A DNA stretch of 64,000 nucleotides, from assembly GCA_964524835.1 (NCBI GenBank), contig CAZGEG010000009.1, positions 67,908 to 131,907 on the forward strand, given 5' to 3'. How positions within the stretch are numbered: the stretch's first letter is position 1; each line of letters opens with the position of its first letter. This document shows, piece after piece, positions 35,593 through 44,469 of the stretch. Made by a program: the position numbers and the translations under genes. The notes below the pieces were generated by a model. The model searched no databases and was not told the DNA's origin. It was given only the letters and a program-made list of their open reading frames with translations. The stretch comes from JACRCG01 sp964524835 (GTDB taxonomy: Bacteria; Desulfobacterota; Desulfuromonadia; Geobacterales; Pseudopelobacteraceae).

Positions 35593-36966
35593 ATGGAATC
35601 TCTTGCCTCTATAGTACTCGCCGCCGGAAAAGGTACCCGCATGAAATCGGGGCTGATCAAGGTACTTCACCCCGTTGCCGGAGCTCCGATGATCGCCTGG
35701 CCGGTCGCGGCGGCCCGTGAAGCCGGCTCGGACAGGATTGTGCTGGTGATCGGTCACCAGGCCTCTGCGGTGCAGGGAGCTTTCCGGGGCGCTCCCGACA
35801 TTCTCTGCGCCATGCAGGAGGAACAGCTCGGCACCGGTCATGCCGTTGCCTGCGCGCTGGAAGCGCTGCCCGGATTCCGCGGCACCGTGCTGATACTCTG
35901 CGGAGACACCCCCCTGCTGCGGGCGGAGACCCTGAAAAGCATGCTGGCGTACCACCAGGGCAACCAGGCGGCCGTAACGGTGCTGACCGCGGTGATGGAT
36001 GACCCGTACGGCTACGGCCGCGTCGTCCGCGACACCTCCGGCCGGGTGACCCGCATCGTCGAACAGAAGGATGCCGACCCGGAAGAGCAGGAAATCCGCG
36101 AGATCAACAGCGGCATCTACTGCATGGATTCGGACTTTCTCTTCAGCAATATCAAGGGAATCGGCAATGACAACGCCCAGGGAGAATATTACCTGACCGA
36201 CCTGCTGTCGATTGCCGTCCGGAAGGGGTTGGTCTGCCTGGCTCTTCAGGCCGCCGATGCCGACGAGATCATGGGGGTAAACGACCGCGTTCAGCTGGCC
36301 GAAGCCGCCCGCATTCTGCGCCGCCGCATCAACCGCGACCATATGCTGAACGGTGTAACCCTGATCAACCCGGATCAGACCTATATCGACCAGGGCGTCA
36401 CGATCGGCGCCGACACAACCATCCATCCCGGCTGCCATATCGGCGGCCGTTCCGTCATCGGCTGCGGCTGCGAGATAGAGTCCGGCGTCAGCATCACCGG
36501 CTGCCGGATCGGCGATGACTGCCATATCAAGGCGGCGTCCGTGCTGGAAGATTCCGAGCTGGGCGAGGATGTGGCGGTCGGCCCGATGGCGCACCTGCGC
36601 CCCGGCACGATCCTCGGCAGCAAGGTCAAGATCGGCAACTTCGTCGAAACCAAGAAGATCGTCATGGGAGAGGGCTCCAAAGCGTCGCACCTGACCTACC
36701 TGGGCGACGCCGAGATCGGCAGCAACGTCAACATCGGCTGCGGGACGATTACCTGCAACTACGACGGCGTCAACAAGCACCGCACCGTTATCGGCGACGA
36801 CGTGTTCATCGGCAGCGACGTGCAGCTGGTCGCGCCGGTCTCCGTCGGCCGCAACTCGCTGGTGGCTGCCGGCACGACCGTCACGACCGATGTGCCCCCC
36901 GATTCACTTGCCATATCACGGGTCCCGCAGGTCAACAAGGAAGGGTGGCGTCTGAAAAAAAAGTAG
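35593..36966 (+). CDS. glmU: Bifunctional GlmU (GlcN-1-P acetyltransferase / GlcNAc-1-P uridyltransferase)
   Basis: Protein of 457 aa, normal length. The N-terminal uridyltransferase domain starts with LAAGKGTRMKS; EEQLGTGHAVACALE and the GDTPLL motif follow. The C-terminal left-handed beta helix has the hexapeptide repeats (GCHIGGRSVIGCGCEIESG) and the acetyltransferase active region NYDGVNKHRTVIGD. It makes UDP-GlcNAc for peptidoglycan and lipid A. glmU is often followed by glmS, but here a c-di-GMP regulator gene follows. Confidence 0.96.
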   Translation: MESLASIVLAAGKGTRMKSGLIKVLHPVAGAPMIAWPVAAAREAGSDRIVLVIGHQASAVQGAFRGAPDILCAMQEEQLGTGHAVACALEALPGFRGTVLILCGDTPLLRAETLKSMLAYHQGNQAAVTVLTAVMDDPYGYGRVVRDTSGRVTRIVEQKDADPEEQEIREINSGIYCMDSDFLFSNIKGIGNDNAQGEYYLTDLLSIAVRKGLVCLALQAADADEIMGVNDRVQLAEAARILRRRINRDHMLNGVTLINPDQTYIDQGVTIGADTTIHPGCHIGGRSVIGCGCEIESGVSITGCRIGDDCHIKAASVLEDSELGEDVAVGPMAHLRPGTILGSKVKIGNFVETKKIVMGEGSKASHLTYLGDAEIGSNVNIGCGTITCNYDGVNKHRTVIGDDVFIGSDVQLVAPVSVGRNSLVAAGTTVTTDVPPDSLAISRVPQVNKEGWRLKKK

Positions 36967-37026
36967 CGGAAGGCGATAGCCTTGCCGTTCAAAAGCGACG
37001 TTTTTGCGTACCATGGCAGGAGAACC

Positions 37027-39144
37027 ATGACTGAACACACGCAGGTCATACCGCACGGCTCACCGATATTGATCATCGAGGATGATCCCTTGTTTGCCGG
37101 ACTGATGGAAACGGCACTGGCAAATTATGGCTTTACCTGCCGGTGCTTCTTCAGCGGCAGCGAGGCTCTTGGGTGGCTTGCAGAGAACGCTCCGCGGTTG
37201 ATCCTCCTGGACTATTCACTTCCCGATATGAACGGAACCCAGTTCATCGAGCAGATAAGTGTCATGGGAATGATGATCCCGTTCATCATGGTGACCGGCT
37301 GCAACGATGCCGGCCTCGCAGTGCAGATGATGAAGACCGGGGCCTGCGATTATCTGTTGAAGGATGCAACCTTCCTCAAACGTCTTCCTGACGCTGTTGC
37401 CCGCACCATCCACGACAGCGAACTCATGGAGCGCCTGCGGCGCACCGAGACGCTGCTGCGCCAGAGCGAGACCAGGCTGGCGCGTGCCCAGAAGATCGCC
37501 CGCCTGGGAAGCTGGGAATTGGACCTCCTCTCCGGTGACATTTACTGGTCAGACGAACTGTACCGGATCTTCGGCCTGCAGCAGCGACACGGCACGGCGA
37601 TAACCATGGAGTGGCTGTATTCCATGATAAATCCGCTCGATCTCGTCACAGTAAAAAAGGCGGTGCGCAATACGATCAGAAACGGCTCCGTCCTCGACAT
37701 CAACTATAGAATCATTTCCGGCGATGAGGAGGAAAAGGTCGTCAACAGCCAGGGAGAGCTCGAATATGACGATTCGGGCCGCGCCACCCTCCTTTCCGGT
37801 ACGACGCTCGACATCACCGCCAGGATCAATGCAGAAAGCGAAATCCAGCAGTTGATCAACTACGACTCACTGACCGGGCTTCCCAATCGCACCCTGCTCC
37901 ATGACCGGCTCAACCTCGCCATCGCTCAGGCTTCCCGTGACAGGCAGCTGCTCGGGGTACTGATACTCGACCTTGACCGCTTCAAGCACATCAACGAGTC
38001 CCTGGGACACCGGGCGGGAGACAAGTTGCTGAAGGCGGTTGCCAAGCGGCTGCAGGCGTGCCTGCGTGACAGTGACACACTGGCGAGGTTGGGAGGCGAC
38101 GAATACGTGGCGATTCTGGTAGACGTGAATCATGAAGAGGGCATCGCCACCGTTGCCAAAAAAATCCTGGCGGTCGTATCCGAACCGTTTTATATCGACG
38201 GCACCGAGATTTTTTCAACCTGCAGCATCGGCATCGCCGTGTTCCCGACTGACGGAGAGGACAGCCACACGCTGCTGAAGCATGCCGACATGGCCATGTA
38301 CCTGGCCAAGGACGTGGAACGGAACAACTTCCAGTTCTTCTCGCGCGAGTTGAACAATCTGGTGTCTGAACGGATGATGCTGATAAACTCCATGCGCAAG
38401 GGGCTCGAACGGGATGAATTTTTTCTGGTCTATCAGCCCCAGGTGGATGCGCGCACCGGCAGGATTTTCGGCATGGAGGCGCTGGTACGCTGGCAACACC
38501 CCGACTTGGGGCTGCTGTCACCGGAGCGGTTCATCAACCTCGCGGAAGAAAACGGCTTCATCATTCCGCTCGGGGAGTGGGTGTTGAGATGCGCCTGCCG
38601 CCAGAACAAGGCCTGGCAGGATCAGGGACTCCCACTGGTACGGGTGTCGGTAAATCTTTCGGCCAGACAGTTCGGCCAGTATCATCTTGAAGAAGTTGTC
38701 GCCGCGATACTGCTCGAAACGGGACTGGCTCCCCAATGGCTTGAGCTTGAACTGACCGAGAGCGTCATCATGAAGGATGCCGAACAGAATATCGTTCTTT
38801 TGAACAAGTTCAAGGCGATGGGTATTTCGCTGGCTATTGATGATTTCGGCACCGGTTATTCCTCCCTTTCCTACCTGAAGAACTTCCCGATCAGCCGCCT
38901 TAAAATCGACCGTTCCTTTGTGCGGGACCTCACCACCAACCAGGACGACGCCGCCATTGCCCGGATCATCATCGACATCGCCCACTCCCTCAACCTTTCC
39001 GTCATCGCCGAAGGGGTGGAAACACGCGCCCAGATGCAGTTCCTCTCCTTCAACAACTGCGTCGAAATGCAGGGGTACCTTTTCAGCCGGCCGGTCCCGG
39101 CTGTCGAATTTACCGAACTCCTCAGGAACGGACTGAAACCGTGA
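37027..39144 (+). CDS. Receiver-PAS-GGDEF-EAL c-di-GMP signalling protein
   Basis: Protein of 705 aa. Receiver at ~12-130 with acidic D19/D20, phospho-acceptor D62 (LILLDYSLPD); a PAS-like domain at ~160-275; GGDEF domain with the active motif GGDEY (356-360) and an upstream I-site RDSD at the right spacing; EAL domain with EAL at 484-486, ELTESVIM, DDFGTGYSSL and LKIDRSFVRD. Both enzymatic halves look intact, so it may make or break c-di-GMP. The ATG at 37027 follows GGCAGGAG. Its TGA overlaps the GTG of the next gene by 4 bases, an unusual coupling of c-di-GMP control with formate metabolism. Confidence 0.9.
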   Translation: MTEHTQVIPHGSPILIIEDDPLFAGLMETALANYGFTCRCFFSGSEALGWLAENAPRLILLDYSLPDMNGTQFIEQISVMGMMIPFIMVTGCNDAGLAVQMMKTGACDYLLKDATFLKRLPDAVARTIHDSELMERLRRTETLLRQSETRLARAQKIARLGSWELDLLSGDIYWSDELYRIFGLQQRHGTAITMEWLYSMINPLDLVTVKKAVRNTIRNGSVLDINYRIISGDEEEKVVNSQGELEYDDSGRATLLSGTTLDITARINAESEIQQLINYDSLTGLPNRTLLHDRLNLAIAQASRDRQLLGVLILDLDRFKHINESLGHRAGDKLLKAVAKRLQACLRDSDTLARLGGDEYVAILVDVNHEEGIATVAKKILAVVSEPFYIDGTEIFSTCSIGIAVFPTDGEDSHTLLKHADMAMYLAKDVERNNFQFFSRELNNLVSERMMLINSMRKGLERDEFFLVYQPQVDARTGRIFGMEALVRWQHPDLGLLSPERFINLAEENGFIIPLGEWVLRCACRQNKAWQDQGLPLVRVSVNLSARQFGQYHLEEVVAAILLETGLAPQWLELELTESVIMKDAEQNIVLLNKFKAMGISLAIDDFGTGYSSLSYLKNFPISRLKIDRSFVRDLTTNQDDAAIARIIIDIAHSLNLSVIAEGVETRAQMQFLSFNNCVEMQGYLFSRPVPAVEFTELLRNGLKP

Positions 39145-39983
39145 CCGACTCCCCCTGCCACAATTCGCTCTACCTGCCGTCGGAGTGCGAGATTGTCGCG
39201 GTTATCGACCTGACAACCGGTGAAAAACTGTTCCGGATCAGGCGGACGGACGGCGCCCCGCTCGGTCACCTCCCCGGGCAGTTCGTGCAGCTATCCCTGC
39301 TCGGCTGGGGGGAAGCGCCGATTTCGGTCGCCTCGTCGCCGACCAGGGACGGTGGGTTCGAACTCGGGGTGCGCCGCGCCGGCAGCCTCACCGGCGCGAT
39401 GCACCTTTTGAAGGCCGGCGACACCCTCGGCATTCGCGGCCCCTTCGGCAGGCCCTTCGACCTGCCGCTGCTGCGCGGTCAGGATCTGCTGCTGATCTCA
39501 GGCGGCTGCGGTCTGGCGCCGCTCCGCTCGCTGATCCAGTACTGCGAGGACCGCCCGGCGGAATTCGGTCGGATCTCGATCCTTCACGGCGCCAGAAGCC
39601 CGGCGCACACCCTCTTCAAGGATGAACTCGCCCTGTGGGAGCGATCTGCCCGCTTTGCCTGCAGCCTGACGGTAGACAGCGCCACCGGAGAGGAGTGCTA
39701 CGACGGCAGCGTCGGCCTGATCACCGGACTGATCCACCCGCTGTCGTTTGACCCCGGCAGGACGGTCGCCGTGGTCGTCGGACCGCCCCCAATGTACCGG
39801 GCCGTCATCGCCGAGCTGCAGAAGAAAGGGCTCCCGTCCGACCGGATCGTGCTCTCCCTGGAACGGCAGATGCGCTGCGGGGTCGGCAAATGCGGACACT
39901 GCTCGATCGAGCACCTCTACTGCTGCCAGGACGGCCCGGTTTTCCGGCTCGATGAAATAGAACATCTGCGGGGTGCCCTATGA
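39141..39983 (+). CDS. FAD/NAD(P)-binding oxidoreductase subunit (hydrogenase-gamma / AsrB type)
   Basis: Protein of 280 aa beginning at GTG, overlapping the previous stop by 4 bases. It is ferredoxin-reductase-like: an FAD site (GEAPISVASSPT), a pyridine nucleotide part beginning LLLISGGCGLAPLRSLI and VVVGPPPMYRAV, and a C-terminal [2Fe-2S] Cys cluster MRCGVGKCGHCSIEHLYCCQ. This is the gamma subunit type of soluble NAD(P)-linked hydrogenases and sulfite reductases. With the following formate dehydrogenase and 4Fe-4S protein it should form an electron path from formate to NAD(P), or the reverse. NAD versus NADP cannot be decided. Confidence 0.85.
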   Translation: MTDSPCHNSLYLPSECEIVAVIDLTTGEKLFRIRRTDGAPLGHLPGQFVQLSLLGWGEAPISVASSPTRDGGFELGVRRAGSLTGAMHLLKAGDTLGIRGPFGRPFDLPLLRGQDLLLISGGCGLAPLRSLIQYCEDRPAEFGRISILHGARSPAHTLFKDELALWERSARFACSLTVDSATGEECYDGSVGLITGLIHPLSFDPGRTVAVVVGPPPMYRAVIAELQKKGLPSDRIVLSLERQMRCGVGKCGHCSIEHLYCCQDGPVFRLDEIEHLRGAL

Positions 39984-42016
39984 AGCGGACGCTGACAGTC
40001 TGCCCCTACTGCGGCACCGGCTGCACCTTCTACCTCGTCAGCGACGGCGGCCGCCTCGTCGGCGTCGAGCCGAGCACGACCCATCCGGTCAGCCGCGGCG
40101 GCCTCTGCGTCAAGGGGTGGAACGCCTTCGCCTTCGTCCACCACCCGGACCGCCTCACGACGCCGCTCGTGCGGCGTGACGGCGTGCTGCAGCAGGCATC
40201 GTGGGACGAGGCGCTGGAGCTGGTAGCCCGGCGGCTGCGTGCGGTTCAGGAAAAGCACGGTCCGGACGCGGTCATGTTCGCCTCCTCGGCCAAGGCGACC
40301 AACGAGGAGAATTACCTGCTGATGAAGCTGGCCCGGGCGGTGTTCGGCACCAACAACATCGACCACTGCGCCCGCCTCTGCCACTCCTCCACCGTAACCG
40401 GACTTGCCGAAACGTTCGGCTCAGGGGCGATGACCAACTCCATCTCCTGCTTCGACCAGGCCGACGTGATCCTCGTCATCGGCTCCAACACCACCGAACA
40501 GCACCCTCTGATCGGCAGCCGCATCCTGAACGCGGTCCGGAACGGGACGAGCCTGATCGTGGCCGACAACCGGGCAATCCGCCTCTCCCGCCACGCCGAA
40601 CTGCATCTGCGCCACCAAAACGGCAGCGACGTCGCCCTGCTGAACGGCATGATGCACGTCATCATCACCGAGGGGCTGGAGGACCGGGAGTTCATCGCCG
40701 CCCGCACCGCTAATTATGCGGCGCTGGCCGCAGCCGTGGCCGACTGGACGCCGGAGCGGGCCGCCGCCGCCACCGGCCTGATCGCCGGCGAGATCGTCGC
40801 GGCGGCGCGGCTTTTTGCCGGGGCGAAACGGGGCATGATCGCCTACTCCATGGGGATCACCCAGCACAGCCACGGCGTCGACAACGTCCGCTGCATCGCC
40901 GCGCTGGCGATGCTGACCGGCAACGTGGGGCGCCCCGGGGCCGGCGTCAATCCGCTGCGCGGCCAGAACAACGTGCAGGGAGGGTGCGACATGGGGGCCC
41001 TCCCCGACCTCTACAGCGGCTATCAGAAGGTATCCGACCCAATCATGCGTGAGAAGTTCGCCCGCGCCTGGGGGGTGATATCACTGCCGGAAACGCCCGG
41101 CCTGCCGCTGACACGGGCCATGGACGCCGCGTCTGCAGGGACGTTGCAGGGGATGTTCATCATGGGGGAGAACCCGATGCTCTCCGACCCGGACCAGGGG
41201 CATGCCCGGAGAGTTTTGGAGGGTCTGGAACTGCTGGTGGTGCAGGACATCTTCCTGACCGAGACCGCCGCACTGGCCGATATCGTGCTGCCGGCCGCCT
41301 GCTACGCCGAAAAGGAGGGAACCTTCACCAACACCGAGCGCCGCGTCCAGCGGGTGAGGAAGGCGGTGGAACCGCCGGGAGAGGCCCGCGCCGACTGGGA
41401 GATCATCTGCGACATCGCCCTCCGCGCCGGCTACGAGGGGAAGCGCTACGCCGATCCTGCGGAAATAATGGACGAGATCGCCGGGCTCACCCCGATCTAC
41501 GGCGGCATCGCTTTTGGCCGCCTTGACCCGCACGGTCTGCAGTGGCCCTGCCCCGAGCGGAGCCACCCCGGCACCCCGATCCTGCACACGGAGAGTTTTA
41601 CCCGCGGCCTGGGGCGCTTCAGCCCGGCCATTCACCGCCTGCCTGCCGAAATTCCCGACGAGAGCTACCCCATGGTGCTGACCACCGGCCGCACCTACTT
41701 CCACTGGCATACCGGCACGATGACCCGCCGCACCCACCTGCTCGACCGGGAGGAGCCCCGCTCCTTTATTGAACTGCATCCGGACGACGCCGCCCATCTC
41801 GGGATCAGCCATCGCGACCGGCTGCTGGTATCGAGCCGTCGCGGCGAGGTGCGGACCGAGGCGCGGGTTACCACGATGGTGATCCCCGGGGTCGTGTTCA
41901 TGCCGTTTCATTTCGCCGAAGGGGCGGCCAATGCCCTCACCAACAATGTCCTCGACCCCGAGTCGTCCATTCCGGAATTCAAGGTCTGCGCGGTGAGGGT
42001 GGAGAAGCTGTCATGA
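39980..42016 (+). CDS. Molybdopterin formate dehydrogenase, cysteine form
   Basis: Protein of 678 aa. The N-terminal [4Fe-4S] ligands are C8, C11, C15 and C43 (CPYCGTGC ... RGGLCVKGW). The metal ligand is C134 in HCARLCHSSTV, at the place where E. coli FdhF has selenocysteine, followed by the molybdopterin-binding stretches and C-terminal TTGRTYFHWHTGTMT typical of these enzymes. It oxidises formate to CO2 or reduces CO2. No second ferredoxin-like domain is fused. It overlaps the FAD subunit and the 4Fe-4S subunit by 4 bases on each side. It uses Cys although this organism has selA. Confidence 0.93.
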   Translation: MKRTLTVCPYCGTGCTFYLVSDGGRLVGVEPSTTHPVSRGGLCVKGWNAFAFVHHPDRLTTPLVRRDGVLQQASWDEALELVARRLRAVQEKHGPDAVMFASSAKATNEENYLLMKLARAVFGTNNIDHCARLCHSSTVTGLAETFGSGAMTNSISCFDQADVILVIGSNTTEQHPLIGSRILNAVRNGTSLIVADNRAIRLSRHAELHLRHQNGSDVALLNGMMHVIITEGLEDREFIAARTANYAALAAAVADWTPERAAAATGLIAGEIVAAARLFAGAKRGMIAYSMGITQHSHGVDNVRCIAALAMLTGNVGRPGAGVNPLRGQNNVQGGCDMGALPDLYSGYQKVSDPIMREKFARAWGVISLPETPGLPLTRAMDAASAGTLQGMFIMGENPMLSDPDQGHARRVLEGLELLVVQDIFLTETAALADIVLPAACYAEKEGTFTNTERRVQRVRKAVEPPGEARADWEIICDIALRAGYEGKRYADPAEIMDEIAGLTPIYGGIAFGRLDPHGLQWPCPERSHPGTPILHTESFTRGLGRFSPAIHRLPAEIPDESYPMVLTTGRTYFHWHTGTMTRRTHLLDREEPRSFIELHPDDAAHLGISHRDRLLVSSRRGEVRTEARVTTMVIPGVVFMPFHFAEGAANALTNNVLDPESSIPEFKVCAVRVEKLS

Positions 42017-42993
42017 GAATCCTGACTTTGGACCGTCTTGAGCCGTTTTTTGCCGTCCTTGCACAGACGCGGGAGCTGCGCCTGCCGATCCTGCTCCCGG
42101 ACGGCACCCGTGTCATCGGCTCTCCGGGTGACGGCCATCTCGCCCTGCATGGCGGCGCCGTTGCGGGCAAGCCGACCGCCGCCTTCTTCCCCCAGCAGGG
42201 CACGATTTTTACTTCCGCCGGAAGCGTACTGCAAGAGCCGCCCCCGCCGGACCCCCCGCTCTTCGTGCTCGGCTTCACCCCCCGCGACCTGGGCTGCCTC
42301 CGCTTCATCGACCGCTTTTTTTCCGCCGGCCGGCGCGACGACGTCTACTTCCGCCACCGCCAGCATGCAGTGATTGCCGGAATCTCCGGCTGCTGCGGCC
42401 CGGGAGGTGTATTGCTTCCCCCTGCCGGGGGCGACTGCGATCTGGAATTATTCTGGGAGGGGAACGGCTGGCTGGTGATTCCGTACAGCGAAGCTGGGAC
42501 CGGGATAGTTGCGGAGCTGCCGGACACCGCCCCGCCGGAGTCGGTGGAGCTGTTCCGCCAGGCCTCAATGACACCTCCAGACGAGAACGAACTGTTGATC
42601 CGCCGTGCCTCGGAACTGCTTCGCGCCGATCGCGTCCCCGATTCCTTCTGGGAGGAGATCGGCGACCGCTGCATCGCCTGCACCGGCTGCAACCTGGCCT
42701 GCCCCACCTGCACCTGCTTCGGGGTGCAGGACTGGCGTACGGCGGTGCAGACCGAGCGGAGCCGCATGTGGGATTCCTGCCAGCTGGACGGCTTCATGCG
42801 CGAAGCGAGCGGCCACAACCCGCTCGGGAGCGAGGCGCTCCGCACCCGGCGGCGCATCCATCACAAGCTGGCCGCCGACCCGGAAAAATGGGGGGAAATC
42901 AGCTGTTTTCTCTGCGGGAGATGCGACACCGTCTGTCCTACCGGGATCGGGATAGTCGCTGTGTCGCGTGAGCTGGTAGCCCGTTTCGGATAA
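42013..42993 (+). CDS. 4Fe-4S dicluster electron-transfer subunit (hydrogenase-beta / AsrA type)
   Basis: Protein of 326 aa with two C-terminal 4Fe-4S motifs: CIACTGCNLACPTC (~218-231) and CFLCGRCDTVCPTG (~300). The N-terminal ~200 residues match the AsrA/hydrogenase-beta type (GFTPRDLGCLRFIDRFF). It would carry electrons between the formate dehydrogenase and the FAD/[2Fe-2S] subunit. The start overlaps the preceding stop by 4 bases. A Gly-Cys-Cys-Gly stretch (ISGCCGPGG) may be a further metal or disulfide site. The last gene of the four-gene overlapping operon. Confidence 0.87.
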   Translation: MRILTLDRLEPFFAVLAQTRELRLPILLPDGTRVIGSPGDGHLALHGGAVAGKPTAAFFPQQGTIFTSAGSVLQEPPPPDPPLFVLGFTPRDLGCLRFIDRFFSAGRRDDVYFRHRQHAVIAGISGCCGPGGVLLPPAGGDCDLELFWEGNGWLVIPYSEAGTGIVAELPDTAPPESVELFRQASMTPPDENELLIRRASELLRADRVPDSFWEEIGDRCIACTGCNLACPTCTCFGVQDWRTAVQTERSRMWDSCQLDGFMREASGHNPLGSEALRTRRRIHHKLAADPEKWGEISCFLCGRCDTVCPTGIGIVAVSRELVARFG

Positions 42994-43101
42994 AGCGGCT
43001 GGTGCAGACAACCGGGTACCCCAGCCGGTGCAGGTAAGAAGGACAAAATATATTTCTAATTATGAGAACCCTTTTTTTCATATTAATCCAGTCGGCAGGC
43101 C

Positions 43102-43135
43102 GATAGCCGGGCCGCGTGCACACGGTCCGGCTATC
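43102..43135. terminator. Hairpin between the formate module and the small lipoprotein gene
   Basis: Arms GATAGCCGG and CCGGCTATC with a 16-base loop containing further pairing. It lies between the convergent ends of 42993 (+) and 43168 (-). There is no long T-run, but an A-rich segment lies on the left. Confidence 0.5.
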
Positions 43136-43167
43136 CCGTTCATCTTATCCGGTCTTTACTGATCTCA

Positions 43168-43356
43168 TCAGCCGCCATACAGAATAGTTTCCTGCATTTC
43201 TACGGAAAGGTCCTTGAATTCAGTTCGTTGCCTGAAGGTGCCGTCAGTGCCGTTGTCGACATTTACCGTTTGAGAACCGGTTGTGCCGGCAGTGGTGGCA
43301 CAGCCGCTTAACATGGCAAACAGTGCTGCAATCAAAACGTATCGTATCTTTTTCAT
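43168..43356 (-). CDS. Small lipoprotein of unknown function
   Basis: Protein of 62 aa: signal peptide MKKIRYVLIAALFAMLSGC with a lipobox LSGC, then a Thr/Gly/Asn-rich segment and a short hydrophilic C terminus (RTEFKDLSVEMQETILYGG). The ATG at 43356 follows a strong AAGGAGA. It stands alone; no partner is obvious. It is likely an outer-membrane or inner-membrane attached small protein of unknown role. Confidence 0.75.
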   Translation of the reverse strand: MKKIRYVLIAALFAMLSGCATTAGTTGSQTVNVDNGTDGTFRQRTEFKDLSVEMQETILYGG

Positions 43357-43437
43357 AATTTGTATCTCCTTAAACTATATTTCCTCAGGAATGGCGGCGC
43401 CTTACCATTCTAAAAGGCGTACAAAGCTACAGGTATT

Positions 43438-44469
43438 TTATCCAGCCGGCTCAGCTATGTTATTAACGCATGGTTTATGCTGTGTGGTTTCCTGAACCGG
43501 AAGCGGGTAATGACAAGCGACCAAACGCCCCTGTGCGATTTCGCTCAGCTCCGGTTGATCCGCAGCGCAGCGGGCCTGGGCACGAGGGCAACGGGTGCGG
43601 AAGCGGCAGCCGCTGGGCGGGTCGAGCGGCGACGGCAATTCGCCGGGGAGCATGCCGCTGGCCTGGATCGAACTGCCCGGATCGGGGCGAGGCACGGCAT
43701 CCAATAGCGCCCTGGTGTAGGGGTGGGCAGGGGTGGCGTACAAATCCTCGCAGGGGGAAATCTCGCAAAGTCGTCCGAGGTACATCACCGCTACCCGGTC
43801 GCAGACGTTCTTCACTACCGCCAGATCGTGGGCGATGAACAGCATGGCCAGCCCGTATGATGATTTGATGTCACGGAGCAGGTTGAGGATTTGCGCCTGT
43901 ACTGAAACGTCCAGCGACGAGACCGGCTCGTCGCAGACCAGCAGCTGCGTTCCGGTTATCAGGGCGCGAGCGATGCCGGCCCGCTGGCACTCTCCTCCGG
44001 AGAGCTGCTGCGGCTTGCTGCCATGGTGCCGTTCCGGGTCGAGGCCGACCGCCGCCATCATCTCCCGCGTCAGCCGCTTTCGCTCTGCGGTATCCATTCC
44101 GCCCAAATACAGGAGCGGTGCGGCGATGCTCTCTCCTACAGCTCGGGAAGGGTTGAGGGATGAGAGCGGATCCTGGAAGACCATCTGGAAGCGGCGGCGC
44201 ATCTCCTTCAACCGCGTACCGTGGAGAGTTGTCAGATCAACACCGTCCAGCAGCACCCTGCCGGAATCCGGCGGTGGAATCTGCATGATCGCGCGGGCCA
44301 GCGACGACTTGCCGCACCCCGATTCCCCCACGAGCCCCAGCGTTTCATTGTGCCGGATTTCAAAGGAAACGCCGGAAACGGCGTGCACTTTGCGACCCTG
44401 CGTGGCCGGAAATTCGACGACAACATCCTCGAGCCGCAGCAACGGTTTCTGTAGCTCCCTGTCGTTCAC
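43438..44469 (-). CDS. Oligopeptide/nickel-type ABC transporter ATPase (DppF/OppF)
   Basis: Protein of about 343 aa. Walker A GLVGESGCGKSS, signature LSGGECQRAGIARAL, Walker B LLVCDEPVSSLD and the C-terminal peptide-transporter extension with a CxxRxP cluster (CRFRTRCPRAQARC). The GTG at 44469 overlaps the stop of the upstream ATPase gene by 4 bases and has GGAGGAG upstream, so it is preferred to the longer ATG frame at 44505. Forms the second ATPase of a dipeptide/opine/nickel importer. It ends the minus-strand operon. Confidence 0.9.
   Translation of the reverse strand: MNDRELQKPLLRLEDVVVEFPATQGRKVHAVSGVSFEIRHNETLGLVGESGCGKSSLARAIMQIPPPDSGRVLLDGVDLTTLHGTRLKEMRRRFQMVFQDPLSSLNPSRAVGESIAAPLLYLGGMDTAERKRLTREMMAAVGLDPERHHGSKPQQLSGGECQRAGIARALITGTQLLVCDEPVSSLDVSVQAQILNLLRDIKSSYGLAMLFIAHDLAVVKNVCDRVAVMYLGRLCEISPCEDLYATPAHPYTRALLDAVPRPDPGSSIQASGMLPGELPSPLDPPSGCRFRTRCPRAQARCAADQPELSEIAQGRLVACHYPLPVQETTQHKPCVNNIAEPAG

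Noticed and set aside
35536..36780. Minus-strand frame of 414 aa opposite glmU
   Set aside because: It is the mirror of a GC-rich, well-conserved GlmU with no domain of its own and no ribosome site.
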